The notes under the pieces are model-generated. The model did no database searches and was not told the origin of the DNA. It saw nothing but the letters and a program-made list of their open reading frames with translations. DNA of 64,000 nt, from positions 4,399,241 through 4,463,240 of the forward strand of contig NZ_JAUSQZ010000001.1 of assembly GCF_030811555.1 (NCBI RefSeq), written 5' to 3'. This document shows positions 53,609 through 62,921 of the stretch, one piece after another. This stretch comes from Kineosporia succinea (lineage in GTDB: Bacteria; Actinomycetota; Actinomycetes; Actinomycetales; Kineosporiaceae). The position numbers and the translations under genes were made by a program. Within the stretch, counting starts at the first letter, position 1. Each line of letters opens with the position of its first letter.

Positions 53609-54294
53609 GCCCCATCCGCGTGGTCGTTGCCGACGACCAGGCGGCGGTGCGCGAGCCGCTGGCCGCCGTGCTCGACCTGGCCGACGACATCGACGTGGTG
53701 GCAGCGGTTTCCGACGGGGCCGAGGTGCTGACGGTGGCCCGCGAGCAGACGGTCGACGTCGTGCTCATGGACCTGCGCATGCCCGGGACCGACGGCATCG
53801 AGGCCACACGCCGCCTGAGCGACGAGCATCCGGACGTCGCCGTGGTCGTGCTGACGACGTTCGCCGACGACGAGTCGATCCTGGCGGCGCTGTCGGCCGG
53901 AGCCCGGGGGTACCTGACCAAGAACGCGGGCCGGCAGGACATCACCCGAGCGATCCGCGCGGCCGCCGCGGGCCAGTCCGTGCTCGACCGGACCGTTCAG
54001 GACCGACTGCTGGCCAGCGTCCGCCAGCAGACCCGAAAAGCCCAGGAAGCCCCGGAAACCCAGCAGACCCCGAACGCGCAGCAGGCCCAGCAGATCGTCG
54101 AAGCCGACCTCACCCCGCGCGAACGCGAGGTGTTCGCCCTCATCGGCCAGGGCCTCTCGAACCGCGGAATCGCCGAGAGACTCTTCGTCAGTGAGGCAAC
54201 GGTGAAGACGCACATCAACAACCTGTTCGCCAAGGCGAGAATTTCCGACCGGGCCGACGCCGTTCGCCGGGCGATCGCCGCCGGACTCGCCTGA
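53605..54294 (+). CDS. NarL/LuxR-type response regulator
   Basis: The 229-residue protein has a receiver domain (VVVADDQAAVRE, phosphoacceptor Asp in VLMDLRMPG near 54, Lys in YLTKNAG near 104) and a C-terminal LuxR helix-turn-helix (LTPREREVFALIGQGLSNRG and VSEATVKTHINNLF). A Gln/Ala-rich linker (about 135-160) joins the two. The start is set by the ATGA overlap with the repeat ORF. It should act with the kinase at 52212. Confidence 0.95.
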   Translation: MSPIRVVVADDQAAVREPLAAVLDLADDIDVVAAVSDGAEVLTVAREQTVDVVLMDLRMPGTDGIEATRRLSDEHPDVAVVVLTTFADDESILAALSAGARGYLTKNAGRQDITRAIRAAAAGQSVLDRTVQDRLLASVRQQTRKAQEAPETQQTPNAQQAQQIVEADLTPREREVFALIGQGLSNRGIAERLFVSEATVKTHINNLFAKARISDRADAVRRAIAAGLA

Positions 54295-54301
54295 TTCGAC
54301 C

Positions 54302-54420
54302 CGATCCGGATCCGACCCGACCCCGGCCCGGCCCTGATCCGGCCCGACTCCCGGCCCGACTCCCGGCCCGGCCTGATCCGGCCCTGATCCGGCCCGTTCC
54401 CGATCCGGCCCCGATCAAGA
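54302..54420. repeat. CCGGCCCGA-type low-complexity repeats
   Basis: Short direct repeats of CCGATCC, CCCGGCCCGACT and GATCCGGCCCTGAT fill the gap between the response regulator and the phospholipase gene. No gene is seen. Confidence 0.6.
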
Positions 54421-54458
54421 CTGGCCGCCCCCGGCGGTTCGACCTAGGCTCGTTCGAA

Positions 54459-56159
54459 ATGGCAACGAACGAAGATCTCGACGGGCTGCCGAACGTCGAC
54501 GAGGAGGGCGAGAGCGCCCCCGACATCGACCCCGCGCCCGATCTCGACGTGCCCGGGGTGGACGAGACCGAAGACCCGGCCACCCGCAGCTGGTTCCTGA
54601 CCCCGCAGGAGCGTGGCAACCCGTCCACCGACATCGACCGGGTGCCCCACGACGACGGCCGTGGCTGGGTCGCGGGCAACCAGGTGCGTCCGCTGGTCCA
54701 CGGTGCCACCTACTTCCGGCGCCTCCACGAGGAGCTGTGCGCGCTCGGGCCGGGCGACCGCCTCTACTTCACCGACTGGCGCGGCGACCGGGACGAGAAG
54801 CTCCTCGACGACGGCCCGACGATCGGTGAGGTCCTGACCGGCCTGGCCCGCGACGGCGTGGACGTGCGCGGGCTGCTGTGGCGCTCGCACTCCGACGGCC
54901 TGCGCTTCAGCGCCCAGGAGAACCAGCGGCTGGGCACGGAGATCAACGAGGCGGGCGGCGAGGTCCTGCTCGACCAGCGGGTGCGCCGGTTCGGGGCGCA
55001 CCACCAGAAGCTCTTCGTGATCCGGCATCAGGGCCGGCCCGACCGCGACGTGGCCTTCGTCGGCGGTATCGACCTGTGCTACTCGCGCCGCGACGACGCC
55101 GAGCACCGGGGCGACCCCCAGCAGGCCCCGATGGACGAGCGGTATCAGGGCCGCGCCCCCTGGCACGACGCGGCGCTGGAACTGCGCGGTCCGGTGGTGG
55201 GCGACCTGCTGCGCACCTTCATCGAACGCTGGGACGACCCGACGGCCCTGGACCGCCGCACGCCCTACCGGATGCTCGTGCAGCGCCGGGCCCGGATGCC
55301 GCGTCACCCGAAGAAGCTGCCCGAGTCGTTTCCCGACCCGCAGGCCTCGGGCCGTCACGCGGTGCAGATCCTTCGCACCTACGGGGCCAAACGCCCGCGC
55401 TACCCGTTCGCCGAGAACGGGGAGCGCAGCGTGGCCCGGGCCTACGAGAAGGCGTTCCGGCGGGCCCGGAGCCTGATCTACGTGGAAGACCAGTACCTCT
55501 GGTCGCGCGTGGTGGCCGAGGGGATCGCCGACGCACTGCGCCGGTCGCCGGAACTGCGGGTGATCGTCGTGGTGCCGCGCTACCCCGACCAGAACACGGC
55601 CTCGAACCGCCTGGGGCAGATCGAGGCCGTCCGGGTGCTGAAAGAGGCCGCGCCGGAACGCTTCGCGGTGTACGACCTGGAGAACCGCGAGGGCGTTCCG
55701 ATCTACGTGCACGCCAAGGTCTGCGTGGTCGACGACGTCTGGACCACCTGCGGCTCCGACAACTTCAACCGCCGCTCGTGGACCAACGACAGTGAGCTCA
55801 CCTGCGCCGTGATCGATCCGGAGCGCGACGAGCGCGAGCCGCGCGACCTCTCCGGGGACGGCTCCGGAGCCCGGCGGCTGGCCCGCGACCTGCGGTTGCG
55901 TCTGTGGGCCGAACACCTGGGCACGACCGAGGACGACGCGGAGCTTCTCGACCCGGTGCGCGCCTTCGATCTGTGGGCACGTCGGGCGAAAGATCTGGAC
56001 AGCTGGGACGGCAGCGGTCCGCGGCCACCCGGCCACGCCCGGGTGCACACTCCCGAACCGGTCGGTCGCCTCACCCGGCTGTGGGCGGAGCCGATCTACC
56101 GGACGATCTACGACCCGGACGACCGGCCCCGCCACCTGCGGGGAAGGGCGCAGTTCTAG
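54459..56159 (+). CDS. Phospholipase D-family protein
   Basis: The 566-residue protein has two HKD-type motifs: HHQKLFVIRHQG followed by FVGGIDL (about 184-205), and VHAKVCVVDD followed by GSDNFNRRS (about 415-440). The first 60 residues are acidic and disordered; there is no signal peptide. PLD family members cleave phospholipids or nucleic acids or transfer phosphatidyl groups; the exact reaction is unclear. Confidence 0.92.
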   Translation: MATNEDLDGLPNVDEEGESAPDIDPAPDLDVPGVDETEDPATRSWFLTPQERGNPSTDIDRVPHDDGRGWVAGNQVRPLVHGATYFRRLHEELCALGPGDRLYFTDWRGDRDEKLLDDGPTIGEVLTGLARDGVDVRGLLWRSHSDGLRFSAQENQRLGTEINEAGGEVLLDQRVRRFGAHHQKLFVIRHQGRPDRDVAFVGGIDLCYSRRDDAEHRGDPQQAPMDERYQGRAPWHDAALELRGPVVGDLLRTFIERWDDPTALDRRTPYRMLVQRRARMPRHPKKLPESFPDPQASGRHAVQILRTYGAKRPRYPFAENGERSVARAYEKAFRRARSLIYVEDQYLWSRVVAEGIADALRRSPELRVIVVVPRYPDQNTASNRLGQIEAVRVLKEAAPERFAVYDLENREGVPIYVHAKVCVVDDVWTTCGSDNFNRRSWTNDSELTCAVIDPERDEREPRDLSGDGSGARRLARDLRLRLWAEHLGTTEDDAELLDPVRAFDLWARRAKDLDSWDGSGPRPPGHARVHTPEPVGRLTRLWAEPIYRTIYDPDDRPRHLRGRAQF

Positions 56160-56635
56160 GGAGCGACCTGACGCCGCAGCTCCTCGGTCAGCGCCGCCAG
56201 GATCGCGCCCTGGCTCTTGACCAGCTTGGTCGCCGCGGTCTCGAGGTCGAACCAGCCGGCCCGGTCCATCTCCGGGAACTGCTGGATCTGCCCCGAGCCG
56301 CGCGGCCACTCCATGTCGAACAGGTTGCTCGAGAACGTGCTGACGTCGTGGTCGCCGTGCACCGCGAACGTCGTGATCACCTTGCCGCTCGAGGTTTTCG
56401 TGTCACCCAGTTCCAGGTACGGGCCCTGCGGCGCGGGCGAGCCCATTTCCTCGTGGAACTCCCGGCGGGCCGCGGTCAGCGCGTCTTCACCGGGCTCGAA
56501 CAGGCCCTTGGGGATCGACCAGGCGTGATCCTCCTTGTGCGCCCACAGGGGCCCGCCCATGTGGGCGATCAGCACCTCGAGATCGCCGTTCGGGTCGAAC
56601 CGGTAGACCAGCATCGCCGCACTTCTCGTCACCAC
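56156..56635 (-). CDS. Nudix hydrolase
   Basis: The 159-residue protein has the Nudix box GLFEPGEDALTAARREF then HEEMG (about 44-66) and begins SAAMLVYRFDPNGDLEVLIAH, like the diphosphoinositol/Ap4A-type bacterial members. It starts with GTG; an ATG eight codons downstream is possible. Its end overlaps the convergent phospholipase gene by 4 bases. Confidence 0.88.
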   Translation of the reverse strand: MVTRSAAMLVYRFDPNGDLEVLIAHMGGPLWAHKEDHAWSIPKGLFEPGEDALTAARREFHEEMGSPAPQGPYLELGDTKTSSGKVITTFAVHGDHDVSTFSSNLFDMEWPRGSGQIQQFPEMDRAGWFDLETAATKLVKSQGAILAALTEELRRQVAP

Positions 56636-56677
56636 GGTCAGCCATCATGCCCGATGCGACGCCGGATCGGCCGCAGT

Positions 56678-57397
56678 TCACCGTCCCCGCATGTACCAGC
56701 AACCCGACGACACCGTCCGGTACCCGAGCCGTTCGTACAGGGCCTGACCGGCCGGCGTCGCCACCAGCACCGAGGGCAGCCCGGGACGGGCGTTGACCAG
56801 CGCCGTCATCACGGCCGAGGCCAGGCCACCCGCACGCATCGCCGGCAGGCTCGCCAGCCAGTACGCGCCCACCGACGCCCCGTCGTCGAAGCTCACCCCG
56901 GCCGCCCCGGGCACCCCGTCGCGCCGGGCCAGCCAGGTGCGCCATCCGGGCCGGTGCAGCGTGTGGGCGGGAAGGAGACAGCCCGGCGTCCACGGCTGCA
57001 GTTCCGGACGCGGGAAGCCGTTCACGATCACCTCTTCCGCGAGATCCAGCTCAGCCTGCGTCCCCACCGCGGTGACCACCACGTCCCCCGTCAAAGGCAG
57101 TGGACCGGGCGGCCGCACCATCACCGGCAACGGCACCACCCGCACCCCGTCGGGCACCCGCACCCCGCCCACCCCGTACGGGTCCCACACCGCGTTGCGT
57201 GCCCCCACCACGGGCACGTCCAGCAGTTCCTCGATCCGCCCGGCCGTCACCGGCTCGGACACGTTGATCTCGCCGCCGCTGCTGGTCACCCGGGAGAACA
57301 CCGCGTCGTCGTTCGGCAGGTCGCCGGCGGGCAGGTCCAGGGCGGTCCAGCGGGCTCGGGTGTTGGCGCAGTGCAGGGCGGTTCCGGTGTCGCTCAT
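56678..57397 (-). CDS. GNAT-family acetyltransferase
   Basis: The 239-residue protein has a C-terminal GNAT domain: GVSFDDGASVGAYWLASLP, then MRAGGLASAVMTALVN (CoA loop) and ATPAGQALYERLGYRTV. The N-terminal part is unassigned. The acceptor is unknown. Confidence 0.82.
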   Translation of the reverse strand: MSDTGTALHCANTRARWTALDLPAGDLPNDDAVFSRVTSSGGEINVSEPVTAGRIEELLDVPVVGARNAVWDPYGVGGVRVPDGVRVVPLPVMVRPPGPLPLTGDVVVTAVGTQAELDLAEEVIVNGFPRPELQPWTPGCLLPAHTLHRPGWRTWLARRDGVPGAAGVSFDDGASVGAYWLASLPAMRAGGLASAVMTALVNARPGLPSVLVATPAGQALYERLGYRTVSSGCWYMRGR

Positions 57398-57454
57398 GTC
57401 TCCATGTCATATCTGAAGTCGTGCCCGCCCCGGTCACTGGGGCATCATCGACGG

Positions 57455-58318
57455 GTGGCATCCAGAAATCCGGTGCGGCGGCTCGACGCGCACGCCCGTG
57501 TCCAGGTCGCCCAGGGAACGGCCGAGATCGTGCCCGATCCCGAGCGTCCCGACTCGTTCACCCTGCTGGTCGAGGGCACGGCCCAGTCACACGTCGACCT
57601 GGCCGACCCGACCCGCCTCGACTTCGAGTACATGCGCTGGCTGGGCTTCCTCATCGACGCCGCGGACGAGCCCGGGCAGCCGCTGAACGTGCTGCACCTG
57701 GGCGGGGGAGCGTGGACCCTGCCGCGCTACATCGCGCACACCCGGCCCGGCTCGCGGCAGCGCGTGGTCGAGATCGACGAGCCCCTGATCGAGTTCGTGC
57801 GCGAGCACCTGCCGCTGCCGAAGAACTCGAACGTGCGGGTGCGGGCCGGTGACGCCCGTGAGGTGCTCACCGGCCTCACCGACGCCAGCGTCGACCTGAT
57901 GATCGTGGACGTGTTCAGCGGCGCCCGGATCCCCGCCCACCTCACCTCGGCCGAGTTCGCCGAGCAGGCCGCCCGGGTGCTGCGGCCGGGCGGGATCTAC
58001 GCGGCGAACCTGGCCGACGGTCCGGGGCTGCACTTCGCCCGGGCCCAGGTGGCCACCGCCCAGACGGTTTTCACCGGGACCGCGGTGATCGCGCAGCCAC
58101 CGGTGCTGCGGGGACGCCGTTTCGGCAACCTGGTGCTGGTCGCCGGTAACGCTCCGCTGCCGCTGCGGATCCTGGCCCGGCGCACCGCTTCCGACGTGTT
58201 CGCCGCCCGCGTGCTCGCGGGCACTGACCTGGAGAACTTCGTGGCCGGCGCGCAGCCGGTCACCGACGACTTCGCCCAGGCCTCCCCGCAGCCACCCACA
58301 GGGCTTCTCAAGGGCTGA
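57455..58318 (+). CDS. Spermidine synthase-like methyltransferase-fold protein
   Basis: The 287-residue protein has the Rossmann methyltransferase fold: NVLHLGGGAWTLPRYIA (motif I, about 84-100), VVEIDEPLI (acidic loop), VRAGDAREVL, and DLMIVDVFSGARIP. It is most like the cytoplasmic, soluble spermidine-synthase family found in actinobacteria, many of which have no proven polyamine activity. The start is GTG 57455, since upstream sequence looks non-coding. Confidence 0.85.
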   Translation: MASRNPVRRLDAHARVQVAQGTAEIVPDPERPDSFTLLVEGTAQSHVDLADPTRLDFEYMRWLGFLIDAADEPGQPLNVLHLGGGAWTLPRYIAHTRPGSRQRVVEIDEPLIEFVREHLPLPKNSNVRVRAGDAREVLTGLTDASVDLMIVDVFSGARIPAHLTSAEFAEQAARVLRPGGIYAANLADGPGLHFARAQVATAQTVFTGTAVIAQPPVLRGRRFGNLVLVAGNAPLPLRILARRTASDVFAARVLAGTDLENFVAGAQPVTDDFAQASPQPPTGLLKG

Positions 58319-58404
58319 AACGGGGGACGCGCGGTGCGGCGATTCTCTCGCCCCACCTCGCGGATCTGCCGGTCGGGGATGAGAAACGCGTCCGGCGGCT
58401 CACC

Positions 58405-59184
58405 TCACAGGGGCTGCCAGTCGGGCCGGTTCGCCCACACGTCGGCGTAGTACTCGCGCAGAGCGAGTTTCGAGGCGGCGGCCTCGTCGAGCAGCACCGT
58501 GGCGTGCCGGTGCGTCTGCACGATCGATGCCGGGCAGACCGCCGCCAGCGGCCCCTCGACCGCCGCCGCCACCGCGTCGGCCTTGCCCTCGCCGCTGGCC
58601 AGCATCAGCAGGTGACGCGACCGGCCGATGGTGCCGAGGCCCTGCGTGAGAACGTGTTTCGGCACCTCGTCGAGCGAGGCGAAGAAGCGCGCGTTGTCGT
58701 GACGGGTGCGGGCGTTCAGGGTTTTCGGGCGGGTCAGCGAGGTCAGGGCCGAGCCCGGCTCGTTGAACGCGATGTGCCCGTTCGAGCCGATGCCCGCGAT
58801 CTGCACGTCGATGCCACCGGCGTCGGTGATGGCCTGCTCGTAGCGCTCGCACTCGGCCGGCAGGTCGGCGGCCGAGCCGTCGGGCCCCTGCACCGCCTCG
58901 AGCGGGATGTCGAGCGGTTCGGTGACCTCGCGCCGGATCACCTCGGCGTAACGCTCGGGATGCCCGGCGGGCAGGCCCACGTACTCGTCGAGCATGAACG
59001 CCCGCACGTGCGCGAAACTCAGGCCGCCCTTGTGCCGGCGGGTCAGCTCTTCGTAGAGCGGGCCGGGCGTGGAGCCGGTGGCCAGGCCCAGCACCGGGGC
59101 GGGCCGGGTGATGACGAGCTGCTCGATGATGTCGGCGGCCACCACGGCGGTGTCGGTGGCGGTGGGCAGGACGATGATCTCCAT
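58405..59184 (-). CDS. nagB: Glucosamine-6-phosphate deaminase
   Basis: The 259-residue enzyme has LGLATGSTPGPLYEEL (phosphate loop, about 34-49), MLDEYVGLPAGHPERY, GIGSNGHIAFNEPGSAL (about 131-147) with the catalytic residues, and QGLGTIGRSRHLLMLASG. It converts GlcN-6-P to fructose-6-P and ammonia. It is the last gene of the amino-sugar operon, 49 bases after the ROK gene. Confidence 0.96.
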   Translation of the reverse strand: MEIIVLPTATDTAVVAADIIEQLVITRPAPVLGLATGSTPGPLYEELTRRHKGGLSFAHVRAFMLDEYVGLPAGHPERYAEVIRREVTEPLDIPLEAVQGPDGSAADLPAECERYEQAITDAGGIDVQIAGIGSNGHIAFNEPGSALTSLTRPKTLNARTRHDNARFFASLDEVPKHVLTQGLGTIGRSRHLLMLASGEGKADAVAAAVEGPLAAVCPASIVQTHRHATVLLDEAAASKLALREYYADVWANRPDWQPL

Positions 59185-59233
59185 CGGGGTTCCTGTTCTG
59201 GTGCGAGTCCGGCGCGGGTCTGGTGCAGGGGGT

Positions 59234-60391
59234 TCAGGCGGTCAGAGCGGTTTCGGTGCGCACCGGCGCCCGGGCCAGCAGCGCCGCGCCGATCGCGGCC
59301 ACCGGCTCCTCGCCCGGCACCACCGACAGGCGGGACGACAACGCCAGCCCGCGCAGGAACTCGGACCCGGCGGCCTGCCGGTCGAGCGCCCCGGCCACGG
59401 CCTGCCGCAGCGGTTCGCCGACCTCGGCCACACCGCCGCCGAGCACGACCAGGTCGACGTCGACCGTGAGCGCGAGCATGCGGGTGCCGGCGGCCAGGTA
59501 GTCGGCCACCTCGTCGCGCAGGCTCTGCGCGGCCGGGTCGCCGGCGGCCGCGGCCGCGAAAAGGTCTTGCCCGGCCGGAAGTTCGCTGCCCGGGCGGGAC
59601 GTCCAGCGGGAGGCGATGGCGCTGCCCGAGGCCATGGACTCCAGGCAGCCGTGCTGACCGCACCCGCACAACGGACCGGACGGGTCGAGCGGTACGTGCC
59701 CGATCTCGCCGGCCGCCCCGTGCGGCCCGCGGCGCAGCTCGCCGTCGAGCACGATGCCCGCCGCGATGCCGGTGCCGATGCTGAGGTAGGCCATGTCGAC
59801 GTGGCCGAGCCGCAGGTGCTCCGCGGCGCCGAGAGCGGCCGCGTTCACGTCGTTCTCGACCACCACGGGCAGGTCGAGCCGGGCCCCGAGCCGGTCGGCC
59901 AGGTCGAGGCCACCGGTGCCGACGCCCAGGTTCACGGCGTGGGTGATGCGGCCCCGCTCGGCGTCGACCAGGCCGGGGATGCCGATGCCGACCCCGCTGA
60001 ACCAGTCGGCGGGCCAGGCCTGCGGACCCGTGACCGCAGAGCCGGCCACAGACTCGTCGACCGGCGTGCCGTCAACCAGGGACTGGGTGGCCGGGACGCC
60101 GTTGACCAGGGACTGGGTGGCCGGGACGCCGTTGGCCGGGGGTGTCTCGGCGAGGTGGCCGTCGGCCGGTATCCCGCTGTGCCCGTTGCTCCGGGTCGCC
60201 TTCTCCGCCAGTCTCCCGGCCAGGGCCCGCAGCGCCCGCACCGCCGTGTCGACCACGCCCTCCGGGCCGAGACCGGTGCTGAGCCGCACCGATTCGACCA
60301 CCCGGGCGCGCCCGCCGGGCGCCGAGACGTCGACCGCGACGGCCAGCACCTTCGAGCCCCCGATGTCGAGCCCGGCCAGCAGAGCGGTCAC
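59234..60391 (-). CDS. ROK-family sugar kinase, probable N-acetylglucosamine kinase
   Basis: The 385-residue protein has the N-terminal phosphate motif LLAGLDIGGSKVLAVAVD, the active Asp in VENDVNAAALGA, and the ROK zinc motif CGCGQHGCLE. Residues about 70-125 carry an unusual insertion with two copies of NGVPATQSLV, reflecting a 30-base DNA duplication. GTG start overlaps the GH3 stop. In this operon it most likely phosphorylates GlcNAc released by the hydrolase. Confidence 0.9.
   Translation of the reverse strand: MTALLAGLDIGGSKVLAVAVDVSAPGGRARVVESVRLSTGLGPEGVVDTAVRALRALAGRLAEKATRSNGHSGIPADGHLAETPPANGVPATQSLVNGVPATQSLVDGTPVDESVAGSAVTGPQAWPADWFSGVGIGIPGLVDAERGRITHAVNLGVGTGGLDLADRLGARLDLPVVVENDVNAAALGAAEHLRLGHVDMAYLSIGTGIAAGIVLDGELRRGPHGAAGEIGHVPLDPSGPLCGCGQHGCLESMASGSAIASRWTSRPGSELPAGQDLFAAAAAGDPAAQSLRDEVADYLAAGTRMLALTVDVDLVVLGGGVAEVGEPLRQAVAGALDRQAAGSEFLRGLALSSRLSVVPGEEPVAAIGAALLARAPVRTETALTA
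60071..60130. repeat. 30-base tandem duplication inside the ROK kinase gene
   Basis: GTTGACCAGGGACTGGGTGG plus CCGGGACGCC occurs twice (60071-60100 with two changes, and 60101-60130). It stays in frame and adds ten residues to the protein. Confidence 0.85.
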
Positions 60392-62025
60392 CGGGCGCTC
60401 CCGGGAACCGAGCCGTCACCCGAGCCGTCACCCGAGCTGCCACCGGGCCCGGCGACCGACCGCGGCCCCGGCGCCACCGGCTGCCCCGGAACCACCGTGC
60501 GCCCCGGAACCACTGCTCCGGCCAGAACTTCCGCGGCTGCGCGCAGACTCACCGACGATCCTCCGTAGGTCCATATCGTCGTCGCCCCGGGCAGTGCGGT
60601 GGGGGAGCCCTCACCGTCGGCCACCGGCCAGCCGGTCTCGATCGTGATCAGGTCCGGGCGCACCCGGGCGATCCGGTCGAGCCGGTCGGCCACCCAGGTG
60701 TGCCGGTGCGCATCGCGCACCAGAGCGACGAGGGGCCGCTCTCCCACCTCGGCCAGCGCGGCGTCGAGCTCGTCGGTGGGGGAGAGAGAACGTTTGCCCG
60801 CCCCGTCCAGGAGACCGAGCGGCAGTGTCCACGGTACCTCACCCGCGGCGATCCCCGGAGTGACGTGAAACTCAAGAACGAGAGCGTCTTTCGGGCCGTC
60901 CGGAGCCAGGGGACCGCGCACGGTGACCGCCCGCCGGGCCGCCTCCAGGTGCGGGTACCCGGAGGGGACCTCCGCGCTGGAGGGCACCGACGCCGGGGGG
61001 ACCGTCATCGGCAACGACCCCGACCGCACCGCGTCGACCAGGGCGTCGACCCGGGCGGCCGCGTCCGCGAGCCGCCCGGCCGGGAGGCGACCGTCGGAAA
61101 CGGCGGCGACCACGTCGTCCACCATCCAGGCCAGCACCGGCTCCATCTCACCGGGCGCCCGCTCGGGACCCACGCACAGCAGATCGGCCCCGGCCGCGAG
61201 CGCCGCCACCGCGGCCCGCCCGGAACCCCCGTAAGGCCCCGCGACCCCGGCCATGTCCAGCGCGTCGGTCACGATCACCCCCTCGAAACCCAGCTCCCGG
61301 CGCAACAGGCCGAGCACCGAAGGGCTGGTCGTGGCCGGGTTGTCGGCGTCCAGCGCCGCCAGCACCACGTGCGACGTCATCACCGCGGGCACCCCCGCGC
61401 GCACGGCCGCCACGAACGGCACCAGCTCCCGCTCCCGCGCGGTCGACAGGGGGATGTCGAGCCGTGGCAGCGCCAGGTGCGAGTCGGTGACCGTGGCCCC
61501 GTGACCGGGAAAGTGCTTGACGCAGGCCGCGACTCCGGCCGCGTGCAGTCCCTCGTCGAACGCCACCACGTGCCGGGCGACCAGTTCGGGGGAGGCGCCG
61601 AAGCTGCGCACCCCGATCACCGGGTTGTCGGGCTCGCAGTTCACGTCGGCCACAGGGCCCAGATCGAGGTCGATCCCGATGTCCCGCAGCCGGTTTCCGA
61701 TCGAGAGCGCCACCGCTCTCGTCAGCGAGACGTCGTCCACCGCGCCCAGCACCGCGTGCCCCGCCGTACTCCCACCCCGCCGCGCGTCCAGCCGGGTGAC
61801 GTCGCCGCCCTCCTCGTCGAGCGTCACCAGGACGCCCTCGGGCGAGCCGGCCCGGATGTCCGCCACCAGCGCCCGGGCCTGTGAGTCGTCACCGGTCAGG
61901 TTCGTGCCGAACAGGCAGACCGACCCGACCCCCTCCCGCAGGCGGTCACGCATCCAGTCGGGTAACCCGGTGCCGTGGAACGACGGCATCAGAACCCGGT
62001 GTGCCTGGCGGCGAACGTCACTCAT
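60388..62025 (-). CDS. Glycoside hydrolase family 3, beta-N-acetylhexosaminidase (NagZ-like)
   Basis: The 545-residue protein has the NagZ signature CVKHFPGHGATVTDSHLALP (about 168-187) with the His/Asp acid dyad, and the nucleophile Asp in VIVTDALDMAGV (about 245-256). It has no signal peptide, so it should cleave imported GlcNAc oligosaccharides or muropeptides in the cytoplasm. The last 40 residues are Pro/Gly/Ser repeats. It is coupled to the permease gene upstream and the ROK gene downstream by 4-base overlaps. Confidence 0.93.
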   Translation of the reverse strand: MSDVRRQAHRVLMPSFHGTGLPDWMRDRLREGVGSVCLFGTNLTGDDSQARALVADIRAGSPEGVLVTLDEEGGDVTRLDARRGGSTAGHAVLGAVDDVSLTRAVALSIGNRLRDIGIDLDLGPVADVNCEPDNPVIGVRSFGASPELVARHVVAFDEGLHAAGVAACVKHFPGHGATVTDSHLALPRLDIPLSTARERELVPFVAAVRAGVPAVMTSHVVLAALDADNPATTSPSVLGLLRRELGFEGVIVTDALDMAGVAGPYGGSGRAAVAALAAGADLLCVGPERAPGEMEPVLAWMVDDVVAAVSDGRLPAGRLADAAARVDALVDAVRSGSLPMTVPPASVPSSAEVPSGYPHLEAARRAVTVRGPLAPDGPKDALVLEFHVTPGIAAGEVPWTLPLGLLDGAGKRSLSPTDELDAALAEVGERPLVALVRDAHRHTWVADRLDRIARVRPDLITIETGWPVADGEGSPTALPGATTIWTYGGSSVSLRAAAEVLAGAVVPGRTVVPGQPVAPGPRSVAGPGGSSGDGSGDGSVPGSAR

Positions 62026-62921
62026 CCTTTTACGGCTCCTGCCACGAGTCCCTCGGTCATCCGGCTCTGCACCAGCATGAAGAACACGATGACGGGTATC
62101 GCCATCAGCGTCGAACCGGCCATCACGCCGCCCCAGTCCGTGCCCTTCGCGCCCTCGTTGAACGTCTGCAGCCAGACCGGCAGCGTCTGGTTCTCCGGCT
62201 TGTTCATCAGCACCAGCGCGAACGTGAACTCGTTCCAGGCCTGGATGAACGCGAACGTGCCGGTGGCCACCAGACCCGGCGCCATCAGCGGGAACGTGAT
62301 GCGGCGAAAGGCCTGGAAGCGGCTGCAGCCGTCGACCATGGCGGCCTCCTCGAGCTCCACCGGCACCCCGGCCACGAACCCGCGCAGCGTCCAGATCGTG
62401 AACGGCAGCACGAACACCAGGTAGACCAGGGCCAGGCCGATCACGGTGTTCACCAGCTGCCAGCCGTCGAGCACCTTGAACAGTGAGATCACCATCGCCT
62501 CGGCCGGCACCATCTGCACGATCAGCACGGTGACGATGAAGCCGATCCGCCCGCGGAACCGGAACCGGGTCAGGGCCACCGCCGCCAGCAGGGCCAGCAG
62601 CAGGGCCGCGGCCACGGTGATCAGCGTGACGGTGAGGCTGTTGCGCAGCGCGGCGGTGAACTCACCCTGCTCGAACGCCTTGCGGTAGTTGTTCAGCGTC
62701 GCGTGCCAGGGCAGGAAGTTCGGGGTGTCGCTCTGGATGTCGACGCCGCGCTGGAACGAGGTGTTGATCATCCAGTAGACGGGGAAGAGCATGATCAGGA
62801 CGACGACGAGGGCGGCGGCGTTGGCGGCCCAGTCACCTTTGCGCTTACGTGACGGTGAACGCTTCAGTGCTTTTGGACGCGTCGGTGCGGTGCGGGGGCG
62901 GGTGGGGCTGGTCGTGCTCAC
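62022..62921 (-). CDS. Carbohydrate ABC transporter permease (MalG/DasC-like)
   Basis: The 299-residue protein has a basic N-terminus, six membrane segments and the EAA loop EAAMVDGCSRFQAFRRITFP (about 210-229) that docks the ATPase. It starts with GTG overlapping the other permease's stop. Context with a GlcNAc hydrolase, kinase and NagB points to amino-sugar import, as in the Streptomyces Das system. No ATPase is in the operon, so a shared MsiK-type ATPase is likely. Confidence 0.93.
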   Translation of the reverse strand: MSTTSPTRPRTAPTRPKALKRSPSRKRKGDWAANAAALVVVLIMLFPVYWMINTSFQRGVDIQSDTPNFLPWHATLNNYRKAFEQGEFTAALRNSLTVTLITVAAALLLALLAAVALTRFRFRGRIGFIVTVLIVQMVPAEAMVISLFKVLDGWQLVNTVIGLALVYLVFVLPFTIWTLRGFVAGVPVELEEAAMVDGCSRFQAFRRITFPLMAPGLVATGTFAFIQAWNEFTFALVLMNKPENQTLPVWLQTFNEGAKGTDWGGVMAGSTLMAIPVIVFFMLVQSRMTEGLVAGAVKG

